Assembly: GCA_002307295.1 (NCBI GenBank)
Contig: DBTY01000046.1
Coordinates: 91,052 to 155,051, forward strand
Source: Ignavibacteriales bacterium UBA1304
GTDB lineage: Bacteria > Bacteroidota > Ignavibacteria > Ignavibacteriales > Ignavibacteriaceae
DNA length: 64,000 bases
Reading direction: 5' to 3'
Notes under the pieces: model-generated
Databases searched by the model: none
The model's input: the letters and a program-made list of their open reading frames with translations, nothing else
Told to the model about the DNA's origin: nothing
Translations under genes and position numbers: made by a program
In this document: one piece after another, positions 47,469-55,897 of the stretch
Numbering within the stretch: position 1 is the stretch's first letter
How the letters are laid out: each line of letters starts with the position of its first letter

Positions 47469-48197
47469 TTATTGCAGTTTTCTGATTTTTAATTCTACGT
47501 CTTTATTGGTTTGCATTAGCTTTACTAATTTTGAAATGTCAGTTTCGCCATAGTGATATGGATAAAGAATCTTTGGCTTAAACTTACCGGCTGCGTCTGC
47601 AACCTGTTCCGGAACCATTGTATAAGGCTGGTTCATTGGCAGAAAAGCTATATCAATATTTTTTAGCTCATTCATTTCAGGCGTATTTTCGGTGTCTCCG
47701 GCAATGTAAATTCTTTTTTTGCCGATAGTCAAAATAAATCCGTTATCTCTTCCTTTGGGATGATACATTTCTCTTCCGGCGGTTGTATTATATGCCGGAA
47801 CAGCTTCAATCACAATTCCATCGAGCGTTTTCTTATCCCCATTTTTCATTACAAAACCTTTTTTTAGTTCGTCGAATGTGGCGCTGTTAAGAACTATTTG
47901 CGTTTTCTTTTTGGAAATAAGCTCAATTGTTTTTTTATCAAAATGATCAGGATGATTGTGAGTTATAAGAATTATATCGGCTTTGGGCAGAATTGAATAG
48001 TCGCCAAACATACTGCACGGATCAACATGGATAACTTTTCCCTTGAATTCAAGTATAAGCGACGCATGACCGATAAAATGAATTGTAAGTTTTCCTGTGG
48101 AAGTTTCGTAAACGTCTTTTTCGTATTTGCCATATGCAGGCGTTTGAACAGCTGTAATAAGAATAAACAGAGCTAAGAATAAAAATGATTTTGTCAT
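47469..48197 (-). CDS. Exported metallo-beta-lactamase-fold hydrolase (UPF0173-like)
   Basis: 242 residues. The open frame begins at 48236, but ATG 48197 has AGGAGG upstream and starts the signal peptide MTKSFLFLALFILITAV. The fold's metal motif is THNHPDHFD; HVDPCSMFGDYS and FIGHASLILEF before it and FIAGDTENTPEM/YPYHYGETD after it (here IYIAGDTENTPEM) match the beta-lactamase superfamily domain 2 proteins. The substrate is unknown; most relatives are cytoplasmic, whereas this one is exported. Confidence 0.85.
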   Translation of the reverse strand: MTKSFLFLALFILITAVQTPAYGKYEKDVYETSTGKLTIHFIGHASLILEFKGKVIHVDPCSMFGDYSILPKADIILITHNHPDHFDKKTIELISKKKTQIVLNSATFDELKKGFVMKNGDKKTLDGIVIEAVPAYNTTAGREMYHPKGRDNGFILTIGKKRIYIAGDTENTPEMNELKNIDIAFLPMNQPYTMVPEQVADAAGKFKPKILYPYHYGETDISKLVKLMQTNKDVELKIRKLQ

Positions 48198-48379
48198 AGA
48201 GTCCTCCTTTTTTATAGAAGTTAATTTACAATACATTGCAAAAAATAGCGAATGTAAAATTAGCGTTTTTGTTTAGGTATAAATTTTTATACGGTATTGC
48301 GATTTATGTATTCATATATTAAAATAATGCGGTAAAGAATTTGCAATATCTTTTTAAAATTAACTAAATAGAGGATTAT

Positions 48380-49366
48380 ATGATTAAGCGAAAATTAGGA
48401 AGTCAGGGGCTGGAAGTTTCAGCCATAGGATTAGGTTGTATGGGAATGTCTGAGTTTTATGGCGCAGCCGCTGAAGAAGAGTCTATTGCGACTATTAAAA
48501 AGGCGTTTGAACTTGGGATTACTCTTTTTGATACGGCAGATATGTACGGGCCATTTAAAAATGAAATATTGGTCGGTAAAGCCATTAAAGGAATAAGAGA
48601 TAAAATAATATTAGCTACCAAATTTGGAATTGTAAGAACTGACGACCCAAACGTAAGAGGCATTAACGGAAAGCCTGAATATATAAAAGCTTCCTGCGAA
48701 GGCTCGCTTAAACGGCTTGGAGTCGATTATATAGACCTTTATTATCAGCACCGCGTAGATCCCACTGTTCCAATAGAAGATACAATTGGAGCTATGTCCG
48801 AATTAGTGAAAGAAGGGAAAGTGAGATTTATAGGGATGTCTGAAGCGGGACCGGATACTATAAGGAGAGCTAATAAGGTGCATCCTATTACTGCATTGCA
48901 AACCGAATACTCATTGTGGACGCGCGACCCTGAAGAAAAAATACTATCTGTAGTAAAAGAGCTTGGAATAGGGTTTGTAGCTTATAGCCCGTTGGGCAGA
49001 GGGTTTTTAACTGGCAGGATGAAAAGCATAGAGGACTTTGAACAAGACGATTACCGCAGATTTTCGCCCCGGTTTCAGGGAGAAAACTTTGTGAAAAATC
49101 TGGCGCTTGTTGAAAAAATACAAGAGCTTGCTGAAAAGAAAAATGTTTTGCCAAGCCAGTTAGCATTAGCGTGGGTTTTGGCTCAAAGCGAATTTATTGT
49201 TCCAATTCCAGGCACTACAAAACTAAAACACATTAAGGAAAATGTAGAAGCAGTGCAAGTAAAATTTTCCGCTGAAGAACTAAAACAGATAGACGATATA
49301 TTCCCTATTGGCGCGGCCAGCGGTACGCGGTATCCTGAAACTATGATGGGGCTTTTAAGCAAATAA
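48380..49366 (+). CDS. Aldo/keto reductase
   Basis: 328 residues. The tetrad is visible: Asp and Tyr in FDTADMYGP, Lys in ILATKFGIV and His in YYQHRVD. The order and the VPIPGTTK near the end, which binds NADPH, resemble AKR13/YajO-type reductases acting on small aldehydes. Monocistronic, preceded by GAGG and followed by a terminator. Confidence 0.92.
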   Translation: MIKRKLGSQGLEVSAIGLGCMGMSEFYGAAAEEESIATIKKAFELGITLFDTADMYGPFKNEILVGKAIKGIRDKIILATKFGIVRTDDPNVRGINGKPEYIKASCEGSLKRLGVDYIDLYYQHRVDPTVPIEDTIGAMSELVKEGKVRFIGMSEAGPDTIRRANKVHPITALQTEYSLWTRDPEEKILSVVKELGIGFVAYSPLGRGFLTGRMKSIEDFEQDDYRRFSPRFQGENFVKNLALVEKIQELAEKKNVLPSQLALAWVLAQSEFIVPIPGTTKLKHIKENVEAVQVKFSAEELKQIDDIFPIGAASGTRYPETMMGLLSK

Positions 49367-49386
49367 TCTTAATGTTGGGTAAAATA

Positions 49387-49414
49387 AAAAACGGGCTTTT
49401 ATGCCCGTTTTTTT
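49387..49414 (+). terminator. Terminator after the aldo/keto reductase gene
   Basis: AAAACGGGC / GCCCGTTTT stem (49387-49395 and 49403-49411) with a 7-base loop, followed by T residues. Strong intrinsic terminator. Confidence 0.92.
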
Positions 49415-49525
49415 AATTAGTTGATTCTAAATCACGCTGATTGTTAGTCAAATGCTGTGTCGCCCTTCAACTTCTCTTAGGATGACAATTAGACCAAAAT
49501 TTTGTAAAGATTCATTCTAATAGCA

Positions 49526-50614
49526 TTAAACCGCAAAAGCCGGATAATCAGTATAGCCTTTGCTGCCGGCAGTGTAGAAATTGTCATTATCAAATTCAGT
49601 AGCAATTGGGTTTCCATTTTCAAATCGCGCGACTAAATCCGGGTTGTTGATAAATGGTCTGCCAAAAGCAATGAGGTCGGCTTTCCCATTATTAACGTCA
49701 GCTTCCGCCAGTTCTTTAGTGTATCCTCCTGCAAGTATTAGAGTGTTTTTAAACTTGGCTCTTATAGTATCCTTAATGCTTTGCGGAACTTCAGGCGCGC
49801 CCATAGCGCTATGATCTGCAATATGCAGGTAAACTATTCCTCTTTTATTCAGTTCTTCGGCAAGATAAGCGTACTCTTCGTCTATTTCGGGATAAGGCTT
49901 CATGTCGCTTGCAACGCCGTAAGGAGATAAGCGCACGCCTGTTTTTTCTTTGCCAATAGCCGCTATAATAGCGTCTACAGTTTCAAGCAGAAATCTGCAT
50001 CTGTTTTCAATACTGCCGCCGTATTCGTCAGTTCTTAAATTAGAAAATGGAGAAAGAAATTGTTCAAGCAGATAACCGTTTGCGCTATGTATTTCAACTC
50101 CGTCTAAACCTGCTTTTATTGCATACTTAGAAGATTCTGCATATTCTTTTTTTGCCTGAATAATATCATAATAGTTCATTTCTTTAGGGGTCGGATAATC
50201 CTGCAAACCAGATTGATCGGTCCATATTTGCCCAGCAGCTTTAACTGACGAAGGAGCTAAAACTTCCGCATCATTTGGGAGATTAAGCTGGTGTCCAATT
50301 CGTCCTGTGTGCATTAACTGGACGAATATTTTACTTCCTTTTGCATGAACTGCATCTGTAACTACTTTCCAGCCGGTTACATGCGCTTCGTTATATAACC
50401 CCGGTATTCTGCTGTAGCCTAATCCGTTATTTGAAGGAGACGTTCCCTCGGTAATTATAAGACCTGCATCTGCGCGCTGGGAGTAGTATTCTGCCATGAG
50501 TTCGTTTGGTATGCTTCCAATCGCCCGCGAACGAGTCATTGGCGCCATGACAAATCTGTTTTTCAATTCAATATTGCCAAGTTTGTATGAAGAGAACATT
50601 TTGTTTCCGTTCAT
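49526..50614 (-). CDS. Old Yellow Enzyme-type alkene reductase
   Basis: 362 residues from ATG 50614 (the frame opens at 50692, but the added residues have no counterpart in the family). FMN barrel features: MFSSYKLGNIELKNRFVMAPMTR start, QLMHTGRIGH, GVEIHSANGYLLEQFLSPFSN, NRCRFLLE and FGRPFINNP near the end. Enzymes of the NemA/OYE group reduce activated double bonds or nitro-compounds with NADPH. The gene is alone on its transcript. Confidence 0.9.
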   Translation of the reverse strand: MNGNKMFSSYKLGNIELKNRFVMAPMTRSRAIGSIPNELMAEYYSQRADAGLIITEGTSPSNNGLGYSRIPGLYNEAHVTGWKVVTDAVHAKGSKIFVQLMHTGRIGHQLNLPNDAEVLAPSSVKAAGQIWTDQSGLQDYPTPKEMNYYDIIQAKKEYAESSKYAIKAGLDGVEIHSANGYLLEQFLSPFSNLRTDEYGGSIENRCRFLLETVDAIIAAIGKEKTGVRLSPYGVASDMKPYPEIDEEYAYLAEELNKRGIVYLHIADHSAMGAPEVPQSIKDTIRAKFKNTLILAGGYTKELAEADVNNGKADLIAFGRPFINNPDLVARFENGNPIATEFDNDNFYTAGSKGYTDYPAFAV

Positions 50615-50785
50615 ATTTCTCTCTTTTTGTTTTGTTAAAAATTGTTTTAGACTTCTACGAAAAATCAAGGATCCCGAATATCGTATGTCCATCTAAAATA
50701 ATAAACAAGGATTACTTTTTTAAAGTTTCCTTATAGCAAACTATTTGAATTAGTTAAGAATTGAATGTTATAAAAAGGGATGAAA

Positions 50786-50815
50786 AAAAAATAGCGGCTA
50801 TTTGTATAGCCGTTA
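50786..50815 (-). terminator. Terminator of the 615-residue protein gene
   Basis: Core stem CGGCTA / TAGCCG (50795-50800 and 50807-50812), extended by outer A-T pairs. Read on the minus strand, it is followed by eight T. It separates this gene from the Old Yellow Enzyme gene on the same strand. Confidence 0.85.
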
Positions 50816-50847
50816 TAAAAAATGATTTGTATTGAAAAGCTTATATT

Positions 50848-52695
50848 TTAAGAAACAGCCAACACTTCGCCTGCTATCTCAATTTTTTTAGAAAAAACTA
50901 AATCTAATTTCGCTTTCTGAATAGCAAGAAAATCTGGAATTGATTTGAGGTTTTCCCCAGGATAAGGCTCCTTATTGGAAATCTCTAAACAAAAGCGCAT
51001 TCCGTTTTCAAGGTTGTTTTTAAATTCTGTCAGATATGCAACTCCGGCATTATCTAAATCCATAGTGTTAAGGAGTTTTTCAAAGTAATTAACATAGTGT
51101 TCCACTTCCTGACAGAACATATGCGGTCTGTTTTCAGGCACAAGCGAAACCCCTCTGCCGTAAATATGATCTACCATTTCGGTTAAAGTGTATTCTCTAT
51201 CAAACCATATTATGTTTGGTCCCGGGCAGATAGCCTGCGGAGCTCTTCCTTTTTTTTCGAGGCCAAGAGCAATTAAAGCTCCGTTACCAAGATGTTCGCA
51301 GAGGCAGACTTTTTCAATAACGTTCATGCATAAATTTTCTTTTTCCGCTTCAGGCAATTGAAGGTTCAGAATGTCGCTGATTTTTTTCACCTGGAATTTT
51401 TTAGAAGCCGTGCAAATAGGTCTATCTGTATATTGCGTATTAGAAACCAAAAATCCTTTTGGGCAGGAAGAGCCTGGTCTTCCTTTTTCAGCTTCGCCTC
51501 TGGTCCATGTTTCAGAACCGGTTCCATGCAAATTATAAAATGGAACTCCGAGCGGAGAAGCGCCGCTTAGGTAAACGTCTCCCTTTTTTGCATTTACTAA
51601 TAGATCAAGAGTGTCTCTATCTACGCATGTAGCTTCAGGCACCAATAAAAATGGGCTTCCCCAGCCTGTAGCGTCGCAGCCAAAATCTTCTGTTAATCTT
51701 CTTGCTTCGCCGTTTGTTCCAATCCCGCCCTGAACAGTAATAAGCGGTTCGTCTTCCATTGCGGATTCTGGATAACTCCATCCCATGCTTTTGTAAAAGC
51801 TAAGTATTATAGGCTGCAATTGTTTTGTAAAAAGTTCTTTCTTTTTGTTGAAAGTATCTAAGATAGAAGGGAGCAGGTGCCCTTGCGAAGCGAACGCATG
51901 ACCGCCGCAGTTTAAGCCTGATTCAATTCTAAATTCGCTTACTTCCAATCCTTTCATCGCTAAAAATTTACCCTGAATTAACGCCGAGCGGAAATCGCTT
52001 ACTTTAACGATTATTTTCTTTTTAAGCTCTCCGTTTTTGTCTCTGTAAAAATCGCTGAATTGAGAAATATAACTAAATAAGCTTCTGTTAAAACCGGCCG
52101 AGAAAATAATTGAAGAAGATAGAGAACTGTTAGCGTAACCGCGCAGAGCAGATTTAGCGTCGCTAAACTCAGGAGCAAGTAAAGCTCCGGAATCGTCATA
52201 TCTGCTATTATCTACCTTCGCCATTATGTTTACGTCTATTGATCCTGGACGCATTAAATTTGTTAGCTCTTCTGAGTGTTTGGCGATATCAAAGCTTTCT
52301 CTATCGGCTATAAAACGATTGTATCTTTGTTTAAGCAGACTGCTTTCTGGCAGCATCTGAAAATATTTGCTTTTATCGTTAGTCTTAAAAAAAGGCTGAC
52401 TTTTAATTTCTTCCATTTTTGAATGGACGATTTTATTTACAACATTAAGGTATGCAGTTATTCTTTTAGCTCGTCCATCCGGTTCTTTCCGTGAAATTTC
52501 ATCGCAGTCAAATTTAAATTTGTCGCAATAAAAATGCCGTACTTTATCCATAAGGATATCGTCGACGACGGAAATTACAGAAGAAATTCCAAAATGAGCA
52601 ACGCGTATTGGGGTATCTACAGAATGCCCCGTTCCCATTACTGGGATATGAAACGTATGATACATATTCTGCATAAAAGCTCTCTTTTTCAACAT
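50848..52695 (-). CDS. Large conserved-looking Cys-rich protein, TIM-barrel/flavoenzyme-like, function unknown
   Basis: 615 residues; no clear family name. VMGTGHSVDTPIRVAHFGISSVISVVDD at the start in shape, then GLNCGGHAFASQGHL, TVQGGIGTNGEARRLTEDFG, GWGSPFLLVPEATCVD and LSGASPLGVPF look like loops of an FMN-binding barrel such as glutamate synthase or nitronate monooxygenase. The C-terminal third is Cys-rich (SSCPKG, PICTAS, EKVCLCEHLG, AICPGPN), which could bind an Fe-S cluster. No membrane segment or signal peptide. Start ATG 52695 has no SD; ATG 52674 has AAGAGAG upstream and may be the true start. Its own terminator makes it a single-gene unit. Confidence 0.6.
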   Translation of the reverse strand: MLKKRAFMQNMYHTFHIPVMGTGHSVDTPIRVAHFGISSVISVVDDILMDKVRHFYCDKFKFDCDEISRKEPDGRAKRITAYLNVVNKIVHSKMEEIKSQPFFKTNDKSKYFQMLPESSLLKQRYNRFIADRESFDIAKHSEELTNLMRPGSIDVNIMAKVDNSRYDDSGALLAPEFSDAKSALRGYANSSLSSSIIFSAGFNRSLFSYISQFSDFYRDKNGELKKKIIVKVSDFRSALIQGKFLAMKGLEVSEFRIESGLNCGGHAFASQGHLLPSILDTFNKKKELFTKQLQPIILSFYKSMGWSYPESAMEDEPLITVQGGIGTNGEARRLTEDFGCDATGWGSPFLLVPEATCVDRDTLDLLVNAKKGDVYLSGASPLGVPFYNLHGTGSETWTRGEAEKGRPGSSCPKGFLVSNTQYTDRPICTASKKFQVKKISDILNLQLPEAEKENLCMNVIEKVCLCEHLGNGALIALGLEKKGRAPQAICPGPNIIWFDREYTLTEMVDHIYGRGVSLVPENRPHMFCQEVEHYVNYFEKLLNTMDLDNAGVAYLTEFKNNLENGMRFCLEISNKEPYPGENLKSIPDFLAIQKAKLDLVFSKKIEIAGEVLAVS

Positions 52696-52848
52696 TCAGG
52701 CGGTTAGGAAAAGGTCAGGCATGAATATAGATTTGTAAATAATTTTATACTTATAATAATATACGACCAAAAACATTAAATTGATACAGCTTGGAAACTA
52801 CCCTTAAAATCCGGGTTTTCTTTACATGAGCTGTACGTATTTTATGCG

Positions 52849-53442
52849 TTATATTATACTATCCATTTTTATTAATGGACTACCTGATAAATTTAACATT
52901 GCGTTTATTAATTTAGTTCCTTTGAAAAGTTTAAGGTCGCTTATTCTGATTTCTTCGCAGCTTACTTCTCCTGAATCTATCAAAGACGAACGCATTGTTC
53001 CATCTAATAAATATGTGGAAGGCGATATCCATTTTGTCCCGTCGAAAAAGACAAGATTAGAAAAACTTGTGTCGGTTATATATCCATTTTGTGCGATTAT
53101 TATTTCATCTGATACCGCGCTTTTTAACAATTGATCGAATATCTCTCTGCATTTGTATTTATAGCTGTAATCGATTTGAGGCGCCTCTACAATTTGCAGA
53201 GTTGAAATCTGTTTTGGTTTGTAAGGGATAAATTCTATGGATTCTATTTCCTTAGAATAAATGATTCTGGCTTTATGTGCCGCGTCGCTTAAATCATCAG
53301 GAATTGCAATAATTTCGTTAAGTTCAATATAATCTGTTATGCCAAATAATTCTTCTCGGGTTTTGTTAAAACGTCTGTTGTGATATTCAATGTTGTGAAC
53401 GGTTCTATTTTTAATTTTAATTGTTTCAATCAATTGGCGCAT
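52849..53442 (-). CDS. pabC: Aminodeoxychorismate lyase-like class IV aminotransferase
   Basis: 197 residues of the fold-type IV PLP family, short but with its main motifs: the Lys region SYKYKCREIFDQL, the EIIIAQNGYITDTSFSNLVFF segment in shape, and LLDGTMR. It would release pyruvate from aminodeoxychorismate to give 4-aminobenzoate for folate. The assignment rests on its 17-base overlap with the end of pabB. The usual length is around 250-270, so the N-terminal domain is compact. Confidence 0.82.
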   Translation of the reverse strand: MRQLIETIKIKNRTVHNIEYHNRRFNKTREELFGITDYIELNEIIAIPDDLSDAAHKARIIYSKEIESIEFIPYKPKQISTLQIVEAPQIDYSYKYKCREIFDQLLKSAVSDEIIIAQNGYITDTSFSNLVFFDGTKWISPSTYLLDGTMRSSLIDSGEVSCEEIRISDLKLFKGTKLINAMLNLSGSPLIKMDSII

Positions 53443-54400
53443 ATACTTTATCCGTTAGTTCGTTGTATTCGCTTAATACGTCGCTGAATGCGGTAATTCC
53501 GCCGCCGCTTTTATATATAAGTTTATCGCCTGTTTGTTCAATGAACCTGATCATTACGCAGCTATCTAAATTAATGCCGTCGAATATGCCGCAAACGCCT
53601 GTGTAATAACCGCGCTCATATTTTTCAGCTTCTAAAATTATTTCTATAGTTTTTTTCTTTGGGGCTCCTGTAATTGAACCGGCAGGTAAAAGAGCAAAGA
53701 CGATATCGCCAATCCGGTTATTATAATTTTCTTCTAAATCTCCGGAGATAATTGAGCTTACCTGCAGCAATTCCTTAACGTTGGTTTTAATTACGTCAAT
53801 GTATCGGAACTTTTCAACCTTAATATTTCTAGCGACAATGCTCAAGTCGTTTCTTATCAGATCGACAATCGTATAATGCTCTGCCGTCTCTTTGGGATCG
53901 TTTAGTATTTTTGCTTCCGCATTGGGAACTGAAGCCTCTATCGTGCCTTTCATTGGGTATGAGGTTATTTTGCCATTGTTGATTTTCATAAACGTTTCTG
54001 GAGAGAAACACACAAATCTATCTTTATAAAAGATTTTGTACCTGGCTTTGCTATATAAATAAATATCTTCAAGGGATAAATTAATTTTGATCTCTGTCGG
54101 CGCAGTCAGATTAAGCAGATAAGAATTGCCTATTTTAATATTCTTTTGAACGATGTTAAATTTATCCGCATATTCTTCAAATGAAATTGGGAATTTATTT
54201 AGAATAATTTCTTTTGACAAAGATTTGTTCTCTACTGAATTTCCTTGTCCGTTAAAATTATACTTCAGCTCTTCGTCTTTAATTTCGTCTAAAAGGAAAA
54301 GAAGCGGCGTTTTCATTTCGAAATCAATTATGAATAAGAATGGAATCTTTTCGCTTCCATACATATTCATTTTTGCGATTGTATCGTTTTTGTTATACAT
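53426..54400 (-). CDS. pabB: Aminodeoxychorismate synthase component I
   Basis: 324 residues of the chorismate-binding fold, shorter than most because the N-terminal regulatory domain is small. YPMKGTIEA has the Lys that marks PabB (anthranilate synthase has Ala there), followed by DLIRNDLSIV, LLPAGSITGAPK and YYTGVCGIFDG. It adds ammonia to chorismate, with the glutaminase PabA encoded divergently 38 bases away. Overlaps pabC by 17 bases. Confidence 0.9.
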   Translation of the reverse strand: MYNKNDTIAKMNMYGSEKIPFLFIIDFEMKTPLLFLLDEIKDEELKYNFNGQGNSVENKSLSKEIILNKFPISFEEYADKFNIVQKNIKIGNSYLLNLTAPTEIKINLSLEDIYLYSKARYKIFYKDRFVCFSPETFMKINNGKITSYPMKGTIEASVPNAEAKILNDPKETAEHYTIVDLIRNDLSIVARNIKVEKFRYIDVIKTNVKELLQVSSIISGDLEENYNNRIGDIVFALLPAGSITGAPKKKTIEIILEAEKYERGYYTGVCGIFDGINLDSCVMIRFIEQTGDKLIYKSGGGITAFSDVLSEYNELTDKVYAPID

Positions 54401-54438
54401 TTAATTTATATTTTATCATATGCAAAGTTACTAAAAAT

Positions 54439-55014
54439 ATGAAAATCCGGGTATTGGTTGTCGATAATTTTGATTCATTTACTTTCAATTTAATAGAAAT
54501 TTTATCCTATAACGCAGACTGTGAATTTTCTATTGTGCAAAATGATATGAATGTGTTGGAAGAAGCGGCGAATAACGATAAAATACTTTTGGCTCCCGGA
54601 GCCGGGGTTCCTTTAGACGCGCCGATTTTGAAAGAGGTAATTGCCGAATACCAAAGCTCAAAAAGCATTCTCGGCGTCTGTCTTGGTCATCAGGCTATAG
54701 CCGAGTTTTATGGCGGAAAATTATTCAATCTGGAGCGGGCGAACCATGGAATTAAAACAACGCTTAGTATTATTGACAATAATAATTATTTGTTTTACGA
54801 TATTCCTGATGGCATTAGCGTGGGGCTGTATCACTCATGGGCGGTCGATAAAAATAATATTCCGGATGAATTAAAGATTTCCGCAATTGATGAAAATAAT
54901 ATTATTATGGCAATTGAGCATAATAAATATGACGTTAAAGGAATACAATTCCATCCTGAATCATATATGACCCAGGAGGGATCGCAAATTCTAAACAACT
55001 GGCTCAATCATTAG
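54439..55014 (+). CDS. pabA: Aminodeoxychorismate/anthranilate synthase glutaminase component
   Basis: 191 residues from ATG 54439; the frame upstream to 54340 overlaps pabB and is not protein-like. Class I glutamine amidotransferase: DNFDSFTFNLIEIL, LAPGAG (usually SPGPG), nucleophile C81 in LGVCLGHQAIAE, and the His-Glu pair in GIQFHPESYMTQEG. It supplies ammonia to PabB and could also serve anthranilate synthase. Divergent from pabB with a 38-base shared promoter region. Confidence 0.9.
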   Translation: MKIRVLVVDNFDSFTFNLIEILSYNADCEFSIVQNDMNVLEEAANNDKILLAPGAGVPLDAPILKEVIAEYQSSKSILGVCLGHQAIAEFYGGKLFNLERANHGIKTTLSIIDNNNYLFYDIPDGISVGLYHSWAVDKNNIPDELKISAIDENNIIMAIEHNKYDVKGIQFHPESYMTQEGSQILNNWLNH

Positions 55015-55047
55015 CGTTGAATAGAAAAATCATTTAGCGGGTTCTGA

Positions 55048-55575
55048 TTAATAAAGTTCCGGATTAAGAAAAGGAATTAACGCTAAAACAACAGCTTCAG
55101 AATAATATTTAGTTCTGTCTGTGGCGTTTCTGGTTAGTATTCCAACCGCGCCATTATCTAATTTTGAATCGACTAATCCAAATACTATATCGTCTGCCTG
55201 GCCGAGCTCTTTCCCTGTTTTAACAAGAGCCGCAACTTTTTCAGGAATGAAAAAAGTCCCGGTTCTCGCCTTGCCTTCTTTTTTATTATCGCTGATAACA
55301 ACCCAGGCAAAGGCTTCATATTCGTTATAAATTTCTTCAACTCCGCCTTCTATGCCAACCCAGAAATCTGCAGCCTTATTAAACTTATATGCGTTTTGTA
55401 CTCTGTTCTTTGCGCCGAACAGAGTTTCTTTGGTGTTCATCGGCTGGTCGCTAATCCCTGAAAGAGGGGCTACGCCTTCAAATTTAAAATTTTCAGTCGG
55501 GAACATTTTTTGAAATCCTAACTTTACCGCCTCAATTTTGACGGGGTTTTTTGACGCAATAATTATTTTTTTCAA
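55048..55575 (-). CDS. yjjX: Inosine/xanthosine triphosphatase
   Basis: 175 residues of the YjjX (DUF84) family, which hydrolyses ITP and XTP to keep non-canonical purines out of nucleic acids. Motifs: IIIASKNPVKIEAV at the start, GAKNRVQNAY, DFWVGIEGGVEE and a C-terminal LTRNATDRTKYY. Length is normal. Convergent with pabA. Confidence 0.9.
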   Translation of the reverse strand: MKKIIIASKNPVKIEAVKLGFQKMFPTENFKFEGVAPLSGISDQPMNTKETLFGAKNRVQNAYKFNKAADFWVGIEGGVEEIYNEYEAFAWVVISDNKKEGKARTGTFFIPEKVAALVKTGKELGQADDIVFGLVDSKLDNGAVGILTRNATDRTKYYSEAVVLALIPFLNPELY

Positions 55576-55695
55576 TTTATTAACTCTTATCCTTTTGTTT
55601 TACAATGAAATATAATATTAATAATTAACAAAAATAGCTTAAAAAAAATTATTTTAAGTATTGATATTATTGATTCTTAGTCATAAATTTAATTT

Positions 55696-55773
55696 ATGAA
55701 AATTGAAAAACAATATAGTATAACGAATAATTATTGGTGGTGGCAGAGCAATACTCTCCATCCCCAGGTTTAA
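55696..55773 (+). CDS. trpL: Tryptophan attenuator leader peptide
   Basis: A 25-codon frame (ATG 55696, TAA 55771) with three consecutive TGG codons at residues 14-16, preceded by an Asn-Tyr context and followed by HPQV. Tryptophan is rare in random AT-rich frames, so three in a row directly before trpB are highly significant. Stalling of a ribosome on these codons when Trp-tRNA is short would expose the control hairpins downstream. No strong SD is seen before the ATG, as is common in this lineage. Confidence 0.88.
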   Translation: MKIEKQYSITNNYWWWQSNTLHPQV

Positions 55774-55847
55774 AAAAATAAATTTAAAAATAACAAAGCC
55801 GTGGATGGTTAAAACTGTTCACGGCTTTTTCGTATAAAGTCGTGAAC
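55739..55847 (+). promoter_or_regulatory. trp attenuator: alternative hairpins 1:2, 2:3, 3:4 and 4:5
   Basis: Strand 1:2: GGTGG-C-AGAG (55739-55748) pairs CTCT-CCATC (55754-55762), containing Trp codons. 2:3 antiterminator: CCATCC (55758-55763) with GGATGG (55803-55808). 3:4 terminator: AAAGCCGTG (55795-55803) with CACGGCTTT (55820-55828). Strand 4 can also pair downstream: GTTCACGGCTTT (55817-55828) with AAAGTCGTGAAC (55836-55847), 12 pairs with one G-U. Stalling at the Trp codons frees 2:3 and blocks 3:4; 4:5 also sequesters the terminator arm. Confidence 0.85.
55795..55830 (+). terminator. Attenuator terminator before trpB2
   Basis: A 9-bp stem AAAGCCGTG / CACGGCTTT (55795-55803, 55820-55828) followed by T residues, ending 67 bases before the trpB2 start. 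Its 5' arm overlaps the antiterminator partner GGATGG by one base and is directly continuous with it, so the two cannot form together. Confidence 0.88.
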
Positions 55848-55897
55848 CTCATTAAGCGGCAATCTATTAAAAATATATAAATTAAATGGAGGTTCAG

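Noticed and set aside
49463..49486. CCCTTCAACTTCTCTTAGGA-type segment resembling a dispersed intergenic repeat
   Set aside because: It is similar to a repeat I remember from related genomes, but only one degenerate copy plus a partial one near 18425 is seen; too weak for a repeat call.
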